The notes beneath the pieces were generated by a model that did no database searches, had not been told where the DNA came from, and saw only the letters and a list, made by a program, of their open reading frames with translations. Positions 1 through 7,584 of a stretch of DNA of 38,195 nt are shown here, piece by piece; the first letter of the stretch is position 1; every line of letters starts with the position of its first letter. A program made the translations under genes and the position numbers. Source of the DNA: Wenzhouxiangella sp. (GTDB taxonomy: Bacteria > Pseudomonadota > Gammaproteobacteria > Xanthomonadales > Wenzhouxiangellaceae); contig SLIA01000182.1 of the NCBI GenBank assembly GCA_007135935.1, positions 1 to 38,195 on the forward strand, written 5' to 3'.

Positions 1-1
1 C

Positions 2-57
2 CTTTCACCTTTCACCTTTCACCTTTCACCTTTCACCTTTCACCTTTCACCTTTCAC
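2..57. repeat. Heptamer tandem repeat (CTTTCAC)x8
   Basis: Eight exact head-to-tail copies of the 7-mer CTTTCAC, followed by a degenerate tail (CTTTTCCCTTCC) that ends just before the 3' end of the SDR gene. The array starts at the window edge, so it may extend further left. Other arrays of 7- or 8-mers occur in this window. No coding potential is evident. Copy number in such arrays can vary by replication slippage. Confidence 0.95.
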
Positions 58-81
58 CTTTTCCCTTCCACCGCCTTTACC

Positions 82-750
82 TCACCAAGGCAATTCCTCG
101 CCATTGGCATGACGAAAGCTGCCGCTGAGCTCCATGTCGAGCTCTCCAATCCGCTCGACCAGCATGCCCGCCGCCTCATGGGCCTCGACATGCCCGGTGT
201 TGCCGGTCATGCCGGTTTTCACGTACCCCGGGTGCAGCAATCCGACAGCGATCCCCCGGTCCCTGAACTCGTGGGCCAGGGAGACACCGGCAGCATTCAC
301 CGCGGCCTTGGACATGCGATACGCGTAAGCGCCGCCGGAGGTGTTGTCGGCAATCGACCCCATCCGCGAAGTGATGATGACGACCTTGCCACCATCGTTG
401 AGATGATTCCGCAGGGCACTGGTCACCCGAACCGGGCCTAGCGAGTTGACCTCGAACTGAGCGCGCCAGTCCGCCAGCTCCGACTCGATCCCATCCAGGC
501 TGGACGGTCGCAGCAGTCCGGCATTGTTGACCAGCAAATCGATGCGGTTGCCGCGCAGGCGCTCGGCCAGATCCACCAGCCCCTCGGCGCGAGTAACGTC
601 CACGCCCGCTTCGACGTCGACCCCGAGGGCATTGAGCTCCGGCGACGATTGCCGGCACACGCCGATCACTCGGTAGCCGCGCTCGTCGAGCAGGCGGGCC
701 AGTTCCAGTCCGATTCCGCGGTTGGCCCCGGTAATCACGACCGTTCTCAT
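82..750 (-). CDS. SDR-family NAD(P)-dependent oxidoreductase
   Basis: A 222-residue classical short-chain dehydrogenase/reductase, probably a cytoplasmic NAD(P)H-dependent carbonyl/alcohol oxidoreductase of unknown substrate. Visible motifs: cofactor glycine motif TGANRGIG at residues 7-14, NNAG at 75-78, probable catalytic Ser128 in ITSRMGS, and Tyr144-x3-Lys148 (YRMSK). The start is set at the ATG at 748-750 because GGAGGAG lies 9 nt upstream; the slightly longer reading frame from a TTG at 757-759 would leave no room for that ribosome binding site. The gene is monocistronic here and divergent from the gene at 870. The fold resembles small single-domain SDRs related to sepiapterin reductase or CsgA-type proteins; the exact substrate cannot be read from sequence. 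Confidence 0.9.
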   Translation of the reverse strand: MRTVVITGANRGIGLELARLLDERGYRVIGVCRQSSPELNALGVDVEAGVDVTRAEGLVDLAERLRGNRIDLLVNNAGLLRPSSLDGIESELADWRAQFEVNSLGPVRVTSALRNHLNDGGKVVIITSRMGSIADNTSGGAYAYRMSKAAVNAAGVSLAHEFRDRGIAVGLLHPGYVKTGMTGNTGHVEAHEAAGMLVERIGELDMELSGSFRHANGEELPW

Positions 751-869
751 GCTTTGCAACTCCTCCTGCCTGATGCAGATTGCGAGTGAGTGCCTTATGC
801 TACTATTTTTACATCAGTGAACCATCAAACCGCTCGCAAGCGCCGGGCGCTACAAACCAAGGATGAACC

Positions 870-1190
870 ATGATCGGAACGACTAAGGGCAAACTGGTTT
901 GGGGGGTCGTTTTTCTGGGACTGATCGGTACTGCAGCCGCCGACGTCCTGTTGATCGAGAAAGTTCGTGAGCGCCTGGCGCGTAACCTGCCGGACAACGG
1001 CCTCACCATGGAGCAGGTCGAGCAGCGCTATGGTGAACCGCTCGAACGGCGGGCCGCGGTCGGCGATCCGCCGATCACTCGCTGGGTCTACGATGATTAC
1101 AGCGTGTTCTTCGAGCACCGCCTCGTGATCGAGAGCGTGGTCCACCACGAGGCTGTGGTGCGCGAAGTCGAAGAACAGCGGTCGCAGTAA
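870..1190 (+). CDS. Small exported protein with SmpA/OmlA-like pattern
   Basis: A 106-residue protein with an N-terminal hydrophobic segment at about residues 8-25 (signal peptide or membrane anchor; no lipobox cysteine). The rest is a compact domain with the pattern ..VEQRYGEPLERR..VGDPPITRWVYDDYSVFFE..., i.e. helix, Gly-Glu-Pro turn, then a W-x-Y strand and a hydrophobic strand. This resembles the SmpA/OmlA (BamE-like) beta-alpha arrangement seen in small gammaproteobacterial envelope proteins. AAGGA lies 6 nt before the ATG at 870. It precedes aguA by 19 nt and is probably co-transcribed. I do not recognise a specific function; the family resemblance is inference from pattern only. Confidence 0.75.
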   Translation: MIGTTKGKLVWGVVFLGLIGTAAADVLLIEKVRERLARNLPDNGLTMEQVEQRYGEPLERRAAVGDPPITRWVYDDYSVFFEHRLVIESVVHHEAVVREVEEQRSQ

Positions 1191-1209
1191 CTTTTCCGGT
1201 TGAAGCGCC

Positions 1210-2190
1210 ATGTCGCACACCGAATATCGACTGCCTGCCGAATGGGAGCACCAGAGCGCCACGCTGCTGGCATGGCCCCATGAAAAGACCGACTGGATCG
1301 AGCGCCTGGCCGAAATCCGCCGCGAGTATGTGGGGCTGATCGACGCCATCCTGCCGCACCAGAAGGTCGTGATGCTGACCAGCCCTGGCGATGCCAGCGC
1401 TCGAAGCGCGTTGGCCGACAGGCCGGGGTTGCACCTGATCGATGCACCGTTCAACGATACCTGGTGCCGCGATTACGGCCCCATCACGCTGCTCGGAAAT
1501 GGCTCCCGGCTTGCGCTCGATTTCCACTTCAATGGCTGGGGCGGCAAGTATCCGGCGAGGATGGACAACCGGGTCAACACGCTGCTGGCCCGCCACCCGC
1601 TGTTCGACCGCCTGAGTTTTCGACAATACCTTTTTGAGCTCGAAGGCGGCGCCATCGAGGCCGACGGCCGTGGCACCCTCCTGGTCAACTGGCACTGCCT
1701 GCACGCGCGCCATCCCCACCTGACTCGCGGCGAGATCGAGCACGAACTGCACAACCTGCTCAATATCGATCACGTGGTCGGCATCGACCTGGAGCCGATG
1801 TGCGGCGACGACACCGACGGCCACATCGACACACTGGCACGCTTCATTTCACCCGACATCATCGTTTTCCAGCACCAGGGAGACAGCTCGCGCACCGACC
1901 GCTTGCGCGGCCAGCTGGAGTCCCTGCGCGGTGGCGACGGGCAGCCTTTCGAGCTGTTCGTGCTACCCCACGCCGACGACATCGACCCCACGCTGCCGGC
2001 AAGCTATGCCAACTTCATGTTCGTCAACGGCGCGTGTCTCGTGCCGGCCTACGGCAGCGACAGCGACGAGGTGGCGCGCGGCGTCATGGCCGACCTGCTG
2101 CCCGAGCGCGATGTCAGATCCGTTTCGGCCAATGTCATGATCAGCCAGTTCGGCGGTCCGCACTGTGCCTCCATGCATATCCCCGGCTGA
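1210..2190 (+). CDS. aguA: Agmatine deiminase
   Basis: A 326-residue member of the agmatine deiminase / bacterial peptidylarginine-deiminase family. It hydrolyses agmatine to N-carbamoylputrescine and ammonia, the first step of the arginine-decarboxylase route to putrescine. Visible: WCRDYGP at residues 85-91, FNGW at 107-110, ELEGGAIE at 143-150, the catalytic-acid/His region GDDTDGHIDTLARF (199-212), SYANF at 265-269, and the nucleophilic cysteine (Cys319) in FGGPHCASMHIPG at the C-terminus. It is a little shorter than the roughly 365-residue enzymes of Pseudomonas or Enterococcus, but the core motifs are present. The amidase for its product lies 7 nt downstream, which supports the substrate assignment. 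The ribosome binding site is weak (GAAG). Confidence 0.93.
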   Translation: MSHTEYRLPAEWEHQSATLLAWPHEKTDWIERLAEIRREYVGLIDAILPHQKVVMLTSPGDASARSALADRPGLHLIDAPFNDTWCRDYGPITLLGNGSRLALDFHFNGWGGKYPARMDNRVNTLLARHPLFDRLSFRQYLFELEGGAIEADGRGTLLVNWHCLHARHPHLTRGEIEHELHNLLNIDHVVGIDLEPMCGDDTDGHIDTLARFISPDIIVFQHQGDSSRTDRLRGQLESLRGGDGQPFELFVLPHADDIDPTLPASYANFMFVNGACLVPAYGSDSDEVARGVMADLLPERDVRSVSANVMISQFGGPHCASMHIPG

Positions 2191-2197
2191 GATTCCC

Positions 2198-3082
2198 ATG
2201 ACCCGAATGATCAGGCTGGCTCTGGTTCAGCACGCCATGGGGCCGGATGCCGACGCCAACCGTCGCGCATCCGCCGAGGGTATTGCACAGGCTGCCCGGG
2301 CCGGTGCCGACCTGGTACTGTTGCCGGAACTTCATGCCGGAGAGTACTTCTGCAAGTATCAGGATCCGGCCCTGTTCGAACTGGCCGAGCCGCTCGACGG
2401 CCCGACCGCCGAAATGCTGGCGGTGGCCGCCGAAGCGAACGAAGTGGTCGTGGTCGGCTCGATCTTCGAGCATCGCGCACCCGGCCTGGCGCACAACACC
2501 GCGCTGGTGTTCGAGCGCGACGGCAGCCGCGCCGGCATCTATCGCAAAATGCATATCCCGGATGATCCCGGATACAACGAGAAATTCTATTTCACCCCCG
2601 GTGATCTGGGTTTCGAGCCAATCGACACCTCCGTCGGCCGACTGGGTGTGCTGGTGTGCTGGGACCAGTGGTACCCGGAAGCCGCCCGCCTGATGGCACT
2701 GGCTGGCGCCGAGATCCTGCTCTACCCCACCGCCATCGGTCTCGACCCCAGCGACGACGAGGACGAACAGCTACGCCAGCTCGACGCCTGGCGCACCATT
2801 CAGCGCGGCCATGCCGTGGCCAATGGCCTGCCGGTCGCCGGCTGTAACCGGGTCGGTTTCGAACCCGACCGCTCCGGACGCGAGCTCGATGCCGAATTCT
2901 GGGGCCACAGCCTGATCGTCGGCCCGCAGGGCGAGATCATCGACGAAGCCGGCAGCGAAGCCGAGGTGCTGATCGCCGACATCGACCTGGAGCGCAGCGA
3001 GCAGGTCAGAAGAATCTGGCCGTTTCTGCGGGATCGGCGGATTGACGCTTACGGGGATCTCCTCAAACGGTGGCGCTCGTGA
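2198..3082 (+). CDS. aguB: N-carbamoylputrescine amidase
   Basis: A 294-residue nitrilase-superfamily amidase. It converts N-carbamoylputrescine to putrescine, CO2 and ammonia, completing the AguA/AguB pathway. The Glu-Lys-Cys triad is visible as Glu44 (LLPELHAGEYF), Lys117 (YRKMHIPDDPGYNEKFYF) and Cys154 (VLVCWDQWYPEAARL). The PDDPGYNEKFYFTPGD segment is typical of AguB rather than of other nitrilases. The start is placed at the ATG at 2198, 7 nt after the aguA stop; an upstream in-frame ATG at 2165 lies inside aguA and would add residues unlike the family N-terminus. Length agrees with the roughly 290-residue family norm. Confidence 0.94.
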   Translation: MTRMIRLALVQHAMGPDADANRRASAEGIAQAARAGADLVLLPELHAGEYFCKYQDPALFELAEPLDGPTAEMLAVAAEANEVVVVGSIFEHRAPGLAHNTALVFERDGSRAGIYRKMHIPDDPGYNEKFYFTPGDLGFEPIDTSVGRLGVLVCWDQWYPEAARLMALAGAEILLYPTAIGLDPSDDEDEQLRQLDAWRTIQRGHAVANGLPVAGCNRVGFEPDRSGRELDAEFWGHSLIVGPQGEIIDEAGSEAEVLIADIDLERSEQVRRIWPFLRDRRIDAYGDLLKRWRS

Positions 3083-3095
3083 CGGGGTGGCGGTA

Positions 3096-3306
3096 GCGGG
3101 TGGCATCCGGTCGAGCACGGCCCGGTCGGGTGATCGGCTGTTTCGGCTCGTATGGGTTTGGTGGCCCTTGCGTCGGTACGATTGGCGCGTTGCCGCTGAT
3201 GGATTGATCCCCTTCGACAACACCATTGGTGCGAAGGATGGACCGGGATGAGCTTGACGACATTTCCGTCACCCGCCCAGACCGTGCTCGACCGAATACC
3301 ACCCGC
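3096..3306. repeat. 211-bp element with 38-bp terminal inverted repeats (MITE-like or giant hairpin)
   Basis: Arms at 3096-3133 and 3269-3306 are inverted copies matching at 33 of 38 positions. Four of the five mismatches are C/T-type changes that would become G-U pairs in an RNA read from the minus strand. The 135 nt between the arms carry no convincing ORF. The element lies between aguB and the 3' end of the minus-strand five-gene operon, so minus-strand read-through RNA could fold into a very long hairpin. I see no target-site duplication. It could be a MITE-like non-autonomous element, a repetitive extragenic element or an RNA-stability structure. Confidence 0.75.
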
Positions 3307-3599
3307 CATGAAAGGTGAGAGAAGGTTGAAAGGCAGGCGGTGCCCTGATCCTGGCACTGTTATCAATCTATTCCCACACGTCAGGTGGTGAGTGGTCTTG
3401 CCCGGGGCCGGGTTCGAGGTGATGGAAGCTGGCACGGTCTAACCGTACCCAATGCGCCCCAATGGTGACATCCACGGCAGGGATTATCCCTCGGCACGGC
3501 GAAATTCACCGGCACCAGAACGCCACCCAGCCCGAAGCGCCAACGAGGTGGTTCACCTCGGTTCCGGCCACGGGCAAGACCGCTCGCCACCCTGCCCCC
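3307..3599. other. Non-coding remainder of the aguB / oxidoreductase intergenic region
   Basis: No gene can be supported here: reading frames on both strands are short, low in hydrophobic periodicity and lack ribosome binding sites. One small perfect hairpin is present, CGAGGTG (3544-3550), loop GTT, CACCTCG (3554-3560), without a T-run on either side. No tRNA-like or promoter-like pattern was recognised. Confidence 0.6.
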
Positions 3600-4187
3600 T
3601 TAAACTCCCCGGGAACCAAGCGACTCGATTCGTTCCAGCCAGCGCTGCCGCCCTTCCGGCCGCTTGGCATTGGCCAGGCCGACAAAACAGTGCTTCACCG
3701 GCTTGATCCCGCAAAATTTAAGAATGTTGCGCTTCAAATTGCGATAGCCATGGGCACCGAAATACCAGCGGTAGAACAGCCCGGGCATGCCCATGGTGAT
3801 GATCACGCGTGCCGACTTGCCCTTGAGCAATCCGCCTCCCGGACCTTCGCGAGCCTGCTCGTCGAAAGCGAATCCGGGTCGCAGGACCTGCTCCAGGAAT
3901 GCCTTGACCGCGGCCGGCATGGTGCCCATCCATAACGGAAAAATCAGCACCAGGTGGTCGGCCCGGCGAATCGCCTCCTGGGCGGCAACCACGTCCGGCG
4001 CGGCATTGTCGGCCTGCCAGTCCGCTTCGCTGCTCAGCAGGGGAATGTCCATCTGCGCGATGGCCAGTGCTTCGACCGCCAGGCCGGCGCCCTCGGCACC
4101 CTTGCGGTAGGCGACCGCCAGCCCGTGGCAGAAATGCGAAACCTCCCGGTCGGGATGTCCCTGGATGATAAGTATGCGTCTGCTCAT
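3600..4187 (-). CDS. Flavodoxin-fold NAD(P)H-dependent oxidoreductase
   Basis: A 195-residue protein of the Flavodoxin_2 / NAD(P)H quinone oxidoreductase type (KefF/MdaB-like fold), expected to bind FMN or FAD and transfer two electrons from NAD(P)H to a quinone-like or electrophilic acceptor. Visible: N-terminal strand and phosphate loop RILIIQGHPDREVSHF (residues 4-19), the helix-strand FPLWMGTMPAAVKAFLEQVLRPGFAF characteristic of the family, and the ITMGMPGLFYRWYFGAHG segment. It is the last gene of the five-gene minus-strand operon; its ATG overlaps the stop of the preceding gene by 4 nt (ATGA), implying translational coupling. The substrate is unknown; it may reduce a product of the operon or may only share its transcript. 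Confidence 0.88.
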   Translation of the reverse strand: MSRRILIIQGHPDREVSHFCHGLAVAYRKGAEGAGLAVEALAIAQMDIPLLSSEADWQADNAAPDVVAAQEAIRRADHLVLIFPLWMGTMPAAVKAFLEQVLRPGFAFDEQAREGPGGGLLKGKSARVIITMGMPGLFYRWYFGAHGYRNLKRNILKFCGIKPVKHCFVGLANAKRPEGRQRWLERIESLGSRGV

Positions 4188-4897
4188 GAACTCGATTCCC
4201 TATGCAAACTCCATTCGATCGTGTCAGTCAGCAAGTGGACCACACCTGTCCAGTCCTCACGGTCGCACAAGGCCTGGTTGACTTCCAGTTCCACGGTAAT
4301 CAGGCACTCATCCCCGAACCACTGCCGGTGCTGCTGCCCCATGCCATTACTGGTGCCGCGGTAGGGATAATTCATGCGCACCCGCAAGTCCGGAGAGACC
4401 GACCGGATTCGATCCGCCAGCAACCGGCACCAGGCACGTTCGCCCGCTCTCGCCGGATCGTAGAGCAGCGCCACATCGACCTCGCGTTCCCGGCCATGCA
4501 AAACGGGTGCGAAGCTGTGACAGGCCACGTGCACCACCCGCCCGGGGAGTCCATGCAGCAGTTGTCCGTAGCGCGCCCAGTGCGGCCGCCAGTATTCGTC
4601 ATCCAGCATTTGCCGTTCGCCCGCCGGCAGAACGCGCGTGAACTTCGAGAAGTGTCGCGGGTGATCCGCCGAACGATTGAGATCCACCAATAGACGGGTG
4701 TATCGGCCGAACAACAACGGCGCGCGCAGCTTGCGAGCCAGTGCCCTGGCCACATCCAGCGATCCCCGATCAAAACCGAGATGGCTATCGAGCAACGATT
4801 CATGTTCCCTGAACAGATATCGCCACCGCTCGGGCACCGCATTGCCGCCATGTTCGCAAGTGATCAGGGGCGATACAGCTTGTTGTCCTGCAGACAT
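4184..4897 (-). CDS. N-formylglutamate amidohydrolase family protein
   Basis: A 237-residue protein of the HutG-like N-formylglutamate amidohydrolase family, zinc-dependent enzymes cleaving an N-acyl group from glutamate-like substrates. Visible: LITCEHGGN at residues 11-19, VDLNRS at 71-76, a VACHSFAP motif at 124-131, and a C-terminal segment containing ITVELEVNQALC. No histidine-utilisation genes are nearby, so the usual role in histidine degradation is unlikely. It overlaps the upstream ligase gene by 34 nt and the downstream oxidoreductase by 4 nt. In this operon it may hydrolyse an amide made by the neighbouring ligases or deprotect a glutamyl intermediate; that is inference from context. 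Confidence 0.9.
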   Translation of the reverse strand: MSAGQQAVSPLITCEHGGNAVPERWRYLFREHESLLDSHLGFDRGSLDVARALARKLRAPLLFGRYTRLLVDLNRSADHPRHFSKFTRVLPAGERQMLDDEYWRPHWARYGQLLHGLPGRVVHVACHSFAPVLHGREREVDVALLYDPARAGERAWCRLLADRIRSVSPDLRVRMNYPYRGTSNGMGQQHRQWFGDECLITVELEVNQALCDREDWTGVVHLLTDTIEWSLHRESSS

Positions 4898-6111
4898 TCA
4901 GCCAACTCCCGATAGCCATCACGGATGGCCGACATTTCCGGTGCCGGACCCAACTGATCAACCAATGCCTCGGCCAGGGTGCCCCGCTCGACCATGCCCT
5001 CGAGGGTTCGGGCAAAAGGACTGCCTTCCATCAGTCCGTCGGTCAGCAGCTGCCGCCAGCAGGCGTTGCCCGTCAGCGGCTTGCTCAACCCCATGAGTTC
5101 GAGATAATCACCTTCGTCGATAATGCCCCGACCGCCACGCTCGGCCAGCTGGAACAGAATGGCCGACAACTTGCCATGATCCAGAGCCTGCTGCTTTTCG
5201 AATTGCCGCTCGTCGGAGTGGTATAGACGACGTACCAGTCGCGCCAAGGCATCGGCCACGGCCAGGTCGGCCGCCGGGCACTCCTGCAGGTCGACAAGTC
5301 GAACTTCGATGGTCTGGCGCTCGAAGCGTGCGATGGCGCCGCGCGAATTGAGCCAGTCATCGGCCAGGATGCCCGCAGGGTCATGGGGCGCGATGGCACG
5401 GTACATCGGCGCAAGAATCCGGGCTTTGTAATCCTCGATACCGGTGACCGCATCGGGCACACCCAGGCCGGCGATCTGGGGAATGCGGGCCTGGTTGTTG
5501 CGGTAGTGGAACAGGCGGCGGTCGCACCAGCCGGTCAGCCTCCCCTGCTCGAATGGCGAGGAAGCCGCCAGGGCCGGAATCAGTGGCAATGCAATGCGAA
5601 TGGCCGCATGCAGGCGCCGAAATTCTGCGTCGGTTGCGAAGGGCAGGTTGATGTGCATGGATTGCAGGTTGGACCAGCCATGCCCCCGGCACCCGAAGAT
5701 TCGGTCATAGGCCGCATAGATCTCGTTCTGCCCATGTGGCCAGAGCACGGTCTCGGTAGCTGGATCCAAGAACGGATGCATGGCGGTGGACAGCAGCATG
5801 GCGCCATGGGCGGCCAGCCTGTGATTGATCCGCGTGACCGAGTCGGCAAACTTTTCATCCAGCCTGTCAAGCGTGGAGGCCGGGCCATTGGTCTTGAGCT
5901 CGACGACGTGGGCAACCAGCTCATTGGACCAGGCGATGGAGCCGTCCGCAATCTCATTGACGATCGCACCCGACTCATCGATCAGCAAATGCTCGGCCAG
6001 CGGCTTCACAGACAGTGTCTGCCGATCGACGATCATGTATTCCAGCTCGATGCCGTAGCCCTCGAATGCATGAAGGTGTGGCTGCGGGGTCACCGGATCC
6101 AGGGTCGGCAT
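4864..6111 (-). CDS. Glutamate-cysteine ligase family 2 (GCS2/YbdK-like) protein
   Basis: A 415-residue member of the carboxylate-amine ligase family GCS2, related to glutamine synthetase and to E. coli YbdK; it is expected to form an amide on the gamma-carboxyl of glutamate or a similar acid using ATP. Visible: the N-terminal metal/ATP strand FEGYGIELEYMIVD (residues 16-29), SNELVAHVVELKT (62-74), the HINLPF strand, and RNNQARIPQ and EVRLVDLQECP farther on. A GGGGAG sequence lies 10 nt before the ATG, within the end of the ATP-grasp gene (6 nt between genes). True glutathione synthesis by this protein is doubtful: the family often shows weak or different substrate use, and the adjacent ligase is not GshB. 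Confidence 0.9.
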   Translation of the reverse strand: MPTLDPVTPQPHLHAFEGYGIELEYMIVDRQTLSVKPLAEHLLIDESGAIVNEIADGSIAWSNELVAHVVELKTNGPASTLDRLDEKFADSVTRINHRLAAHGAMLLSTAMHPFLDPATETVLWPHGQNEIYAAYDRIFGCRGHGWSNLQSMHINLPFATDAEFRRLHAAIRIALPLIPALAASSPFEQGRLTGWCDRRLFHYRNNQARIPQIAGLGVPDAVTGIEDYKARILAPMYRAIAPHDPAGILADDWLNSRGAIARFERQTIEVRLVDLQECPAADLAVADALARLVRRLYHSDERQFEKQQALDHGKLSAILFQLAERGGRGIIDEGDYLELMGLSKPLTGNACWRQLLTDGLMEGSPFARTLEGMVERGTLAEALVDQLGPAPEMSAIRDGYRELAECLQDNKLYRP

Positions 6112-6117
6112 GTTGGT

Positions 6118-7584
6118 TCAGCTCCCCAACTTGCGAGCGGTCACGCGTTCGAGAAACACAGCCATGATCTGCTCATAAAGCGCTTTGCCGAGCACGGCAT
6201 CCTCGCAGCCGGCATCGATGGAGGGATTGTCATTGACCTCGATCACCATCACCCGGCCGTCGACTTCCTTGAGATCGACGCCATAGAGCCCGTTCCCGAT
6301 CAGCCCGGCCGCCTTGAGCGCGATCCTGACGACCTTTGGCGGTGCTTCATCAACGGTCAGCGTATCGGCCATGCCTTCCAGAGTCCGCCGCCCCTGGCGA
6401 TGAATGATCTGCCAGTGCCCCCGGGCCATGTGGTAGCGGCACACGTAAAGGACACGTCCGTCGATGATCCCTACCCGCCAGTCAAACGGAGTCGGCAGAT
6501 ATTCCTGTGCCACCACCATGTCAGATCTGGACAGCAGTTCGCCAACCGAGCGCGCCAGTGATGCGCTGTCGTCGACGCGTTGCACGCCCATGGAGAATGC
6601 GCTGTCGGGTTGCTTGAGTACCACCGGCACGCCAAGCCGCTTTTCGATCTCGCCAATGTTGTCGCGATGCACCAGCAGGGTTCTGGGAACCGGCACGCCA
6701 TGTCGTTGCAGCAGTTCGGCAAGATAGACCTTGTTGGTGCATCTGAGGATGGATTCGGGGTCGTCGATGGCCACCAGGCCTTCGGCCACGGCCTGTCGGG
6801 CGAACCGGTAGGTGTGATGGTTCACCGCCGTGGTCTCGCGGATGAACAGGGCGTCGAACTCGGCCAGGCGACCGATGTCCTCCGGCCCAATGAATTCGAC
6901 ACCGAAACCGCTGGCTTCACCCGCCCGCCTGAACCGGGCCAGGGCCCGCGCATCCGATGGCGGACTGACCTCTTCGGGATTGACCAGTACGGCCAGGTCG
7001 AATCGATTCTGGTTGCCCCGACGCGCCGCGCGTCTCGGACCTTGCCCGGAAAAGTACCGATGGGCGGCTTCGGTCACGAATTCCAAGTGGCTGGACGGGA
7101 CATCGCTGAAGGCAACGGGTGCCACCCGCCGCAGTACCCAGCCGTCCCGCCCGCGCTGGAAGCGGGCCTGCAGCAGGGGAGCCGGAAACAGGTTGAACAG
7201 CGCATGTGCCAGCCGGTCGTAGCGGCGCGCGAGATTGCGACCGAAATAAATGCTCAGCACGAACTGGTCCGACTGCAACGGCTTGAGGCTGTGATCGATC
7301 AGCCGCCCCAGTTCCTGCGGAGTCAGGCGAACGAGGCTCGCTGCCCGGAAATCCAGCAGTGTGGACACCGACGGCAATGGCTTGTGTCCGCGCGCGGCGG
7401 CGAGCAGCGAAACATAGTAACCATTGGACTGGTAGCCATAGCTGCGACACAGGTTGAACACGCGTGTGGCACGACGTTCCAGCCAGGCCGGGTCGGTCAG
7501 ATACTCCCGGGCGCTGACCCGCTCGACCCCGTCCAGCCGCAGGGGCCAATCGTCCGGTCGCGACACCACGATCAACTGGCGCAC
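6118..7584 (-). CDS. RimK-like ATP-grasp ligase with N-terminal RLAN-type domain
   Basis: A 488-residue two-part protein. Residues 1 to about 270 resemble the RimK-like ATP-grasp N-terminal (RLAN) region (RVFNLCRSYGYQSNGYYVSL at 41-60; LSIYFGRN at 110-117). Residues about 280-480 form an ATP-grasp ligase: Lys284 in CTNKVYLAELL, Lys323 in VVLKQPDSAFSMGVQ, VAQEYLPTPFDWRVGII (358-374), and the metal-binding EVNDNPSID at 449-457. Such enzymes couple ATP hydrolysis to peptide or amide bond formation, often adding glutamate. The start is a GTG at 7582-7584 that overlaps the end of the peptidase gene by 13 nt, so translation is probably coupled. The substrate is unknown. It is not ribosomal S6 modification protein proper, which lacks this N-terminal region. 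Confidence 0.9.
   Translation of the reverse strand: MRQLIVVSRPDDWPLRLDGVERVSAREYLTDPAWLERRATRVFNLCRSYGYQSNGYYVSLLAAARGHKPLPSVSTLLDFRAASLVRLTPQELGRLIDHSLKPLQSDQFVLSIYFGRNLARRYDRLAHALFNLFPAPLLQARFQRGRDGWVLRRVAPVAFSDVPSSHLEFVTEAAHRYFSGQGPRRAARRGNQNRFDLAVLVNPEEVSPPSDARALARFRRAGEASGFGVEFIGPEDIGRLAEFDALFIRETTAVNHHTYRFARQAVAEGLVAIDDPESILRCTNKVYLAELLQRHGVPVPRTLLVHRDNIGEIEKRLGVPVVLKQPDSAFSMGVQRVDDSASLARSVGELLSRSDMVVAQEYLPTPFDWRVGIIDGRVLYVCRYHMARGHWQIIHRQGRRTLEGMADTLTVDEAPPKVVRIALKAAGLIGNGLYGVDLKEVDGRVMVIEVNDNPSIDAGCEDAVLGKALYEQIMAVFLERVTARKLGS

Noticed and set aside
4864-6111. Glutathione synthesis operon (gshA-like plus gshB-like)
   Set aside because: The ATP-grasp partner has an RLAN-type N-terminus unlike GshB, and the neighbours are a peptidase and an amidohydrolase.
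5383-6561. A 392-residue plus-strand open frame across the GCS2 and ATP-grasp genes
   Set aside because: It spans two well-supported minus-strand genes and shows no family motif.
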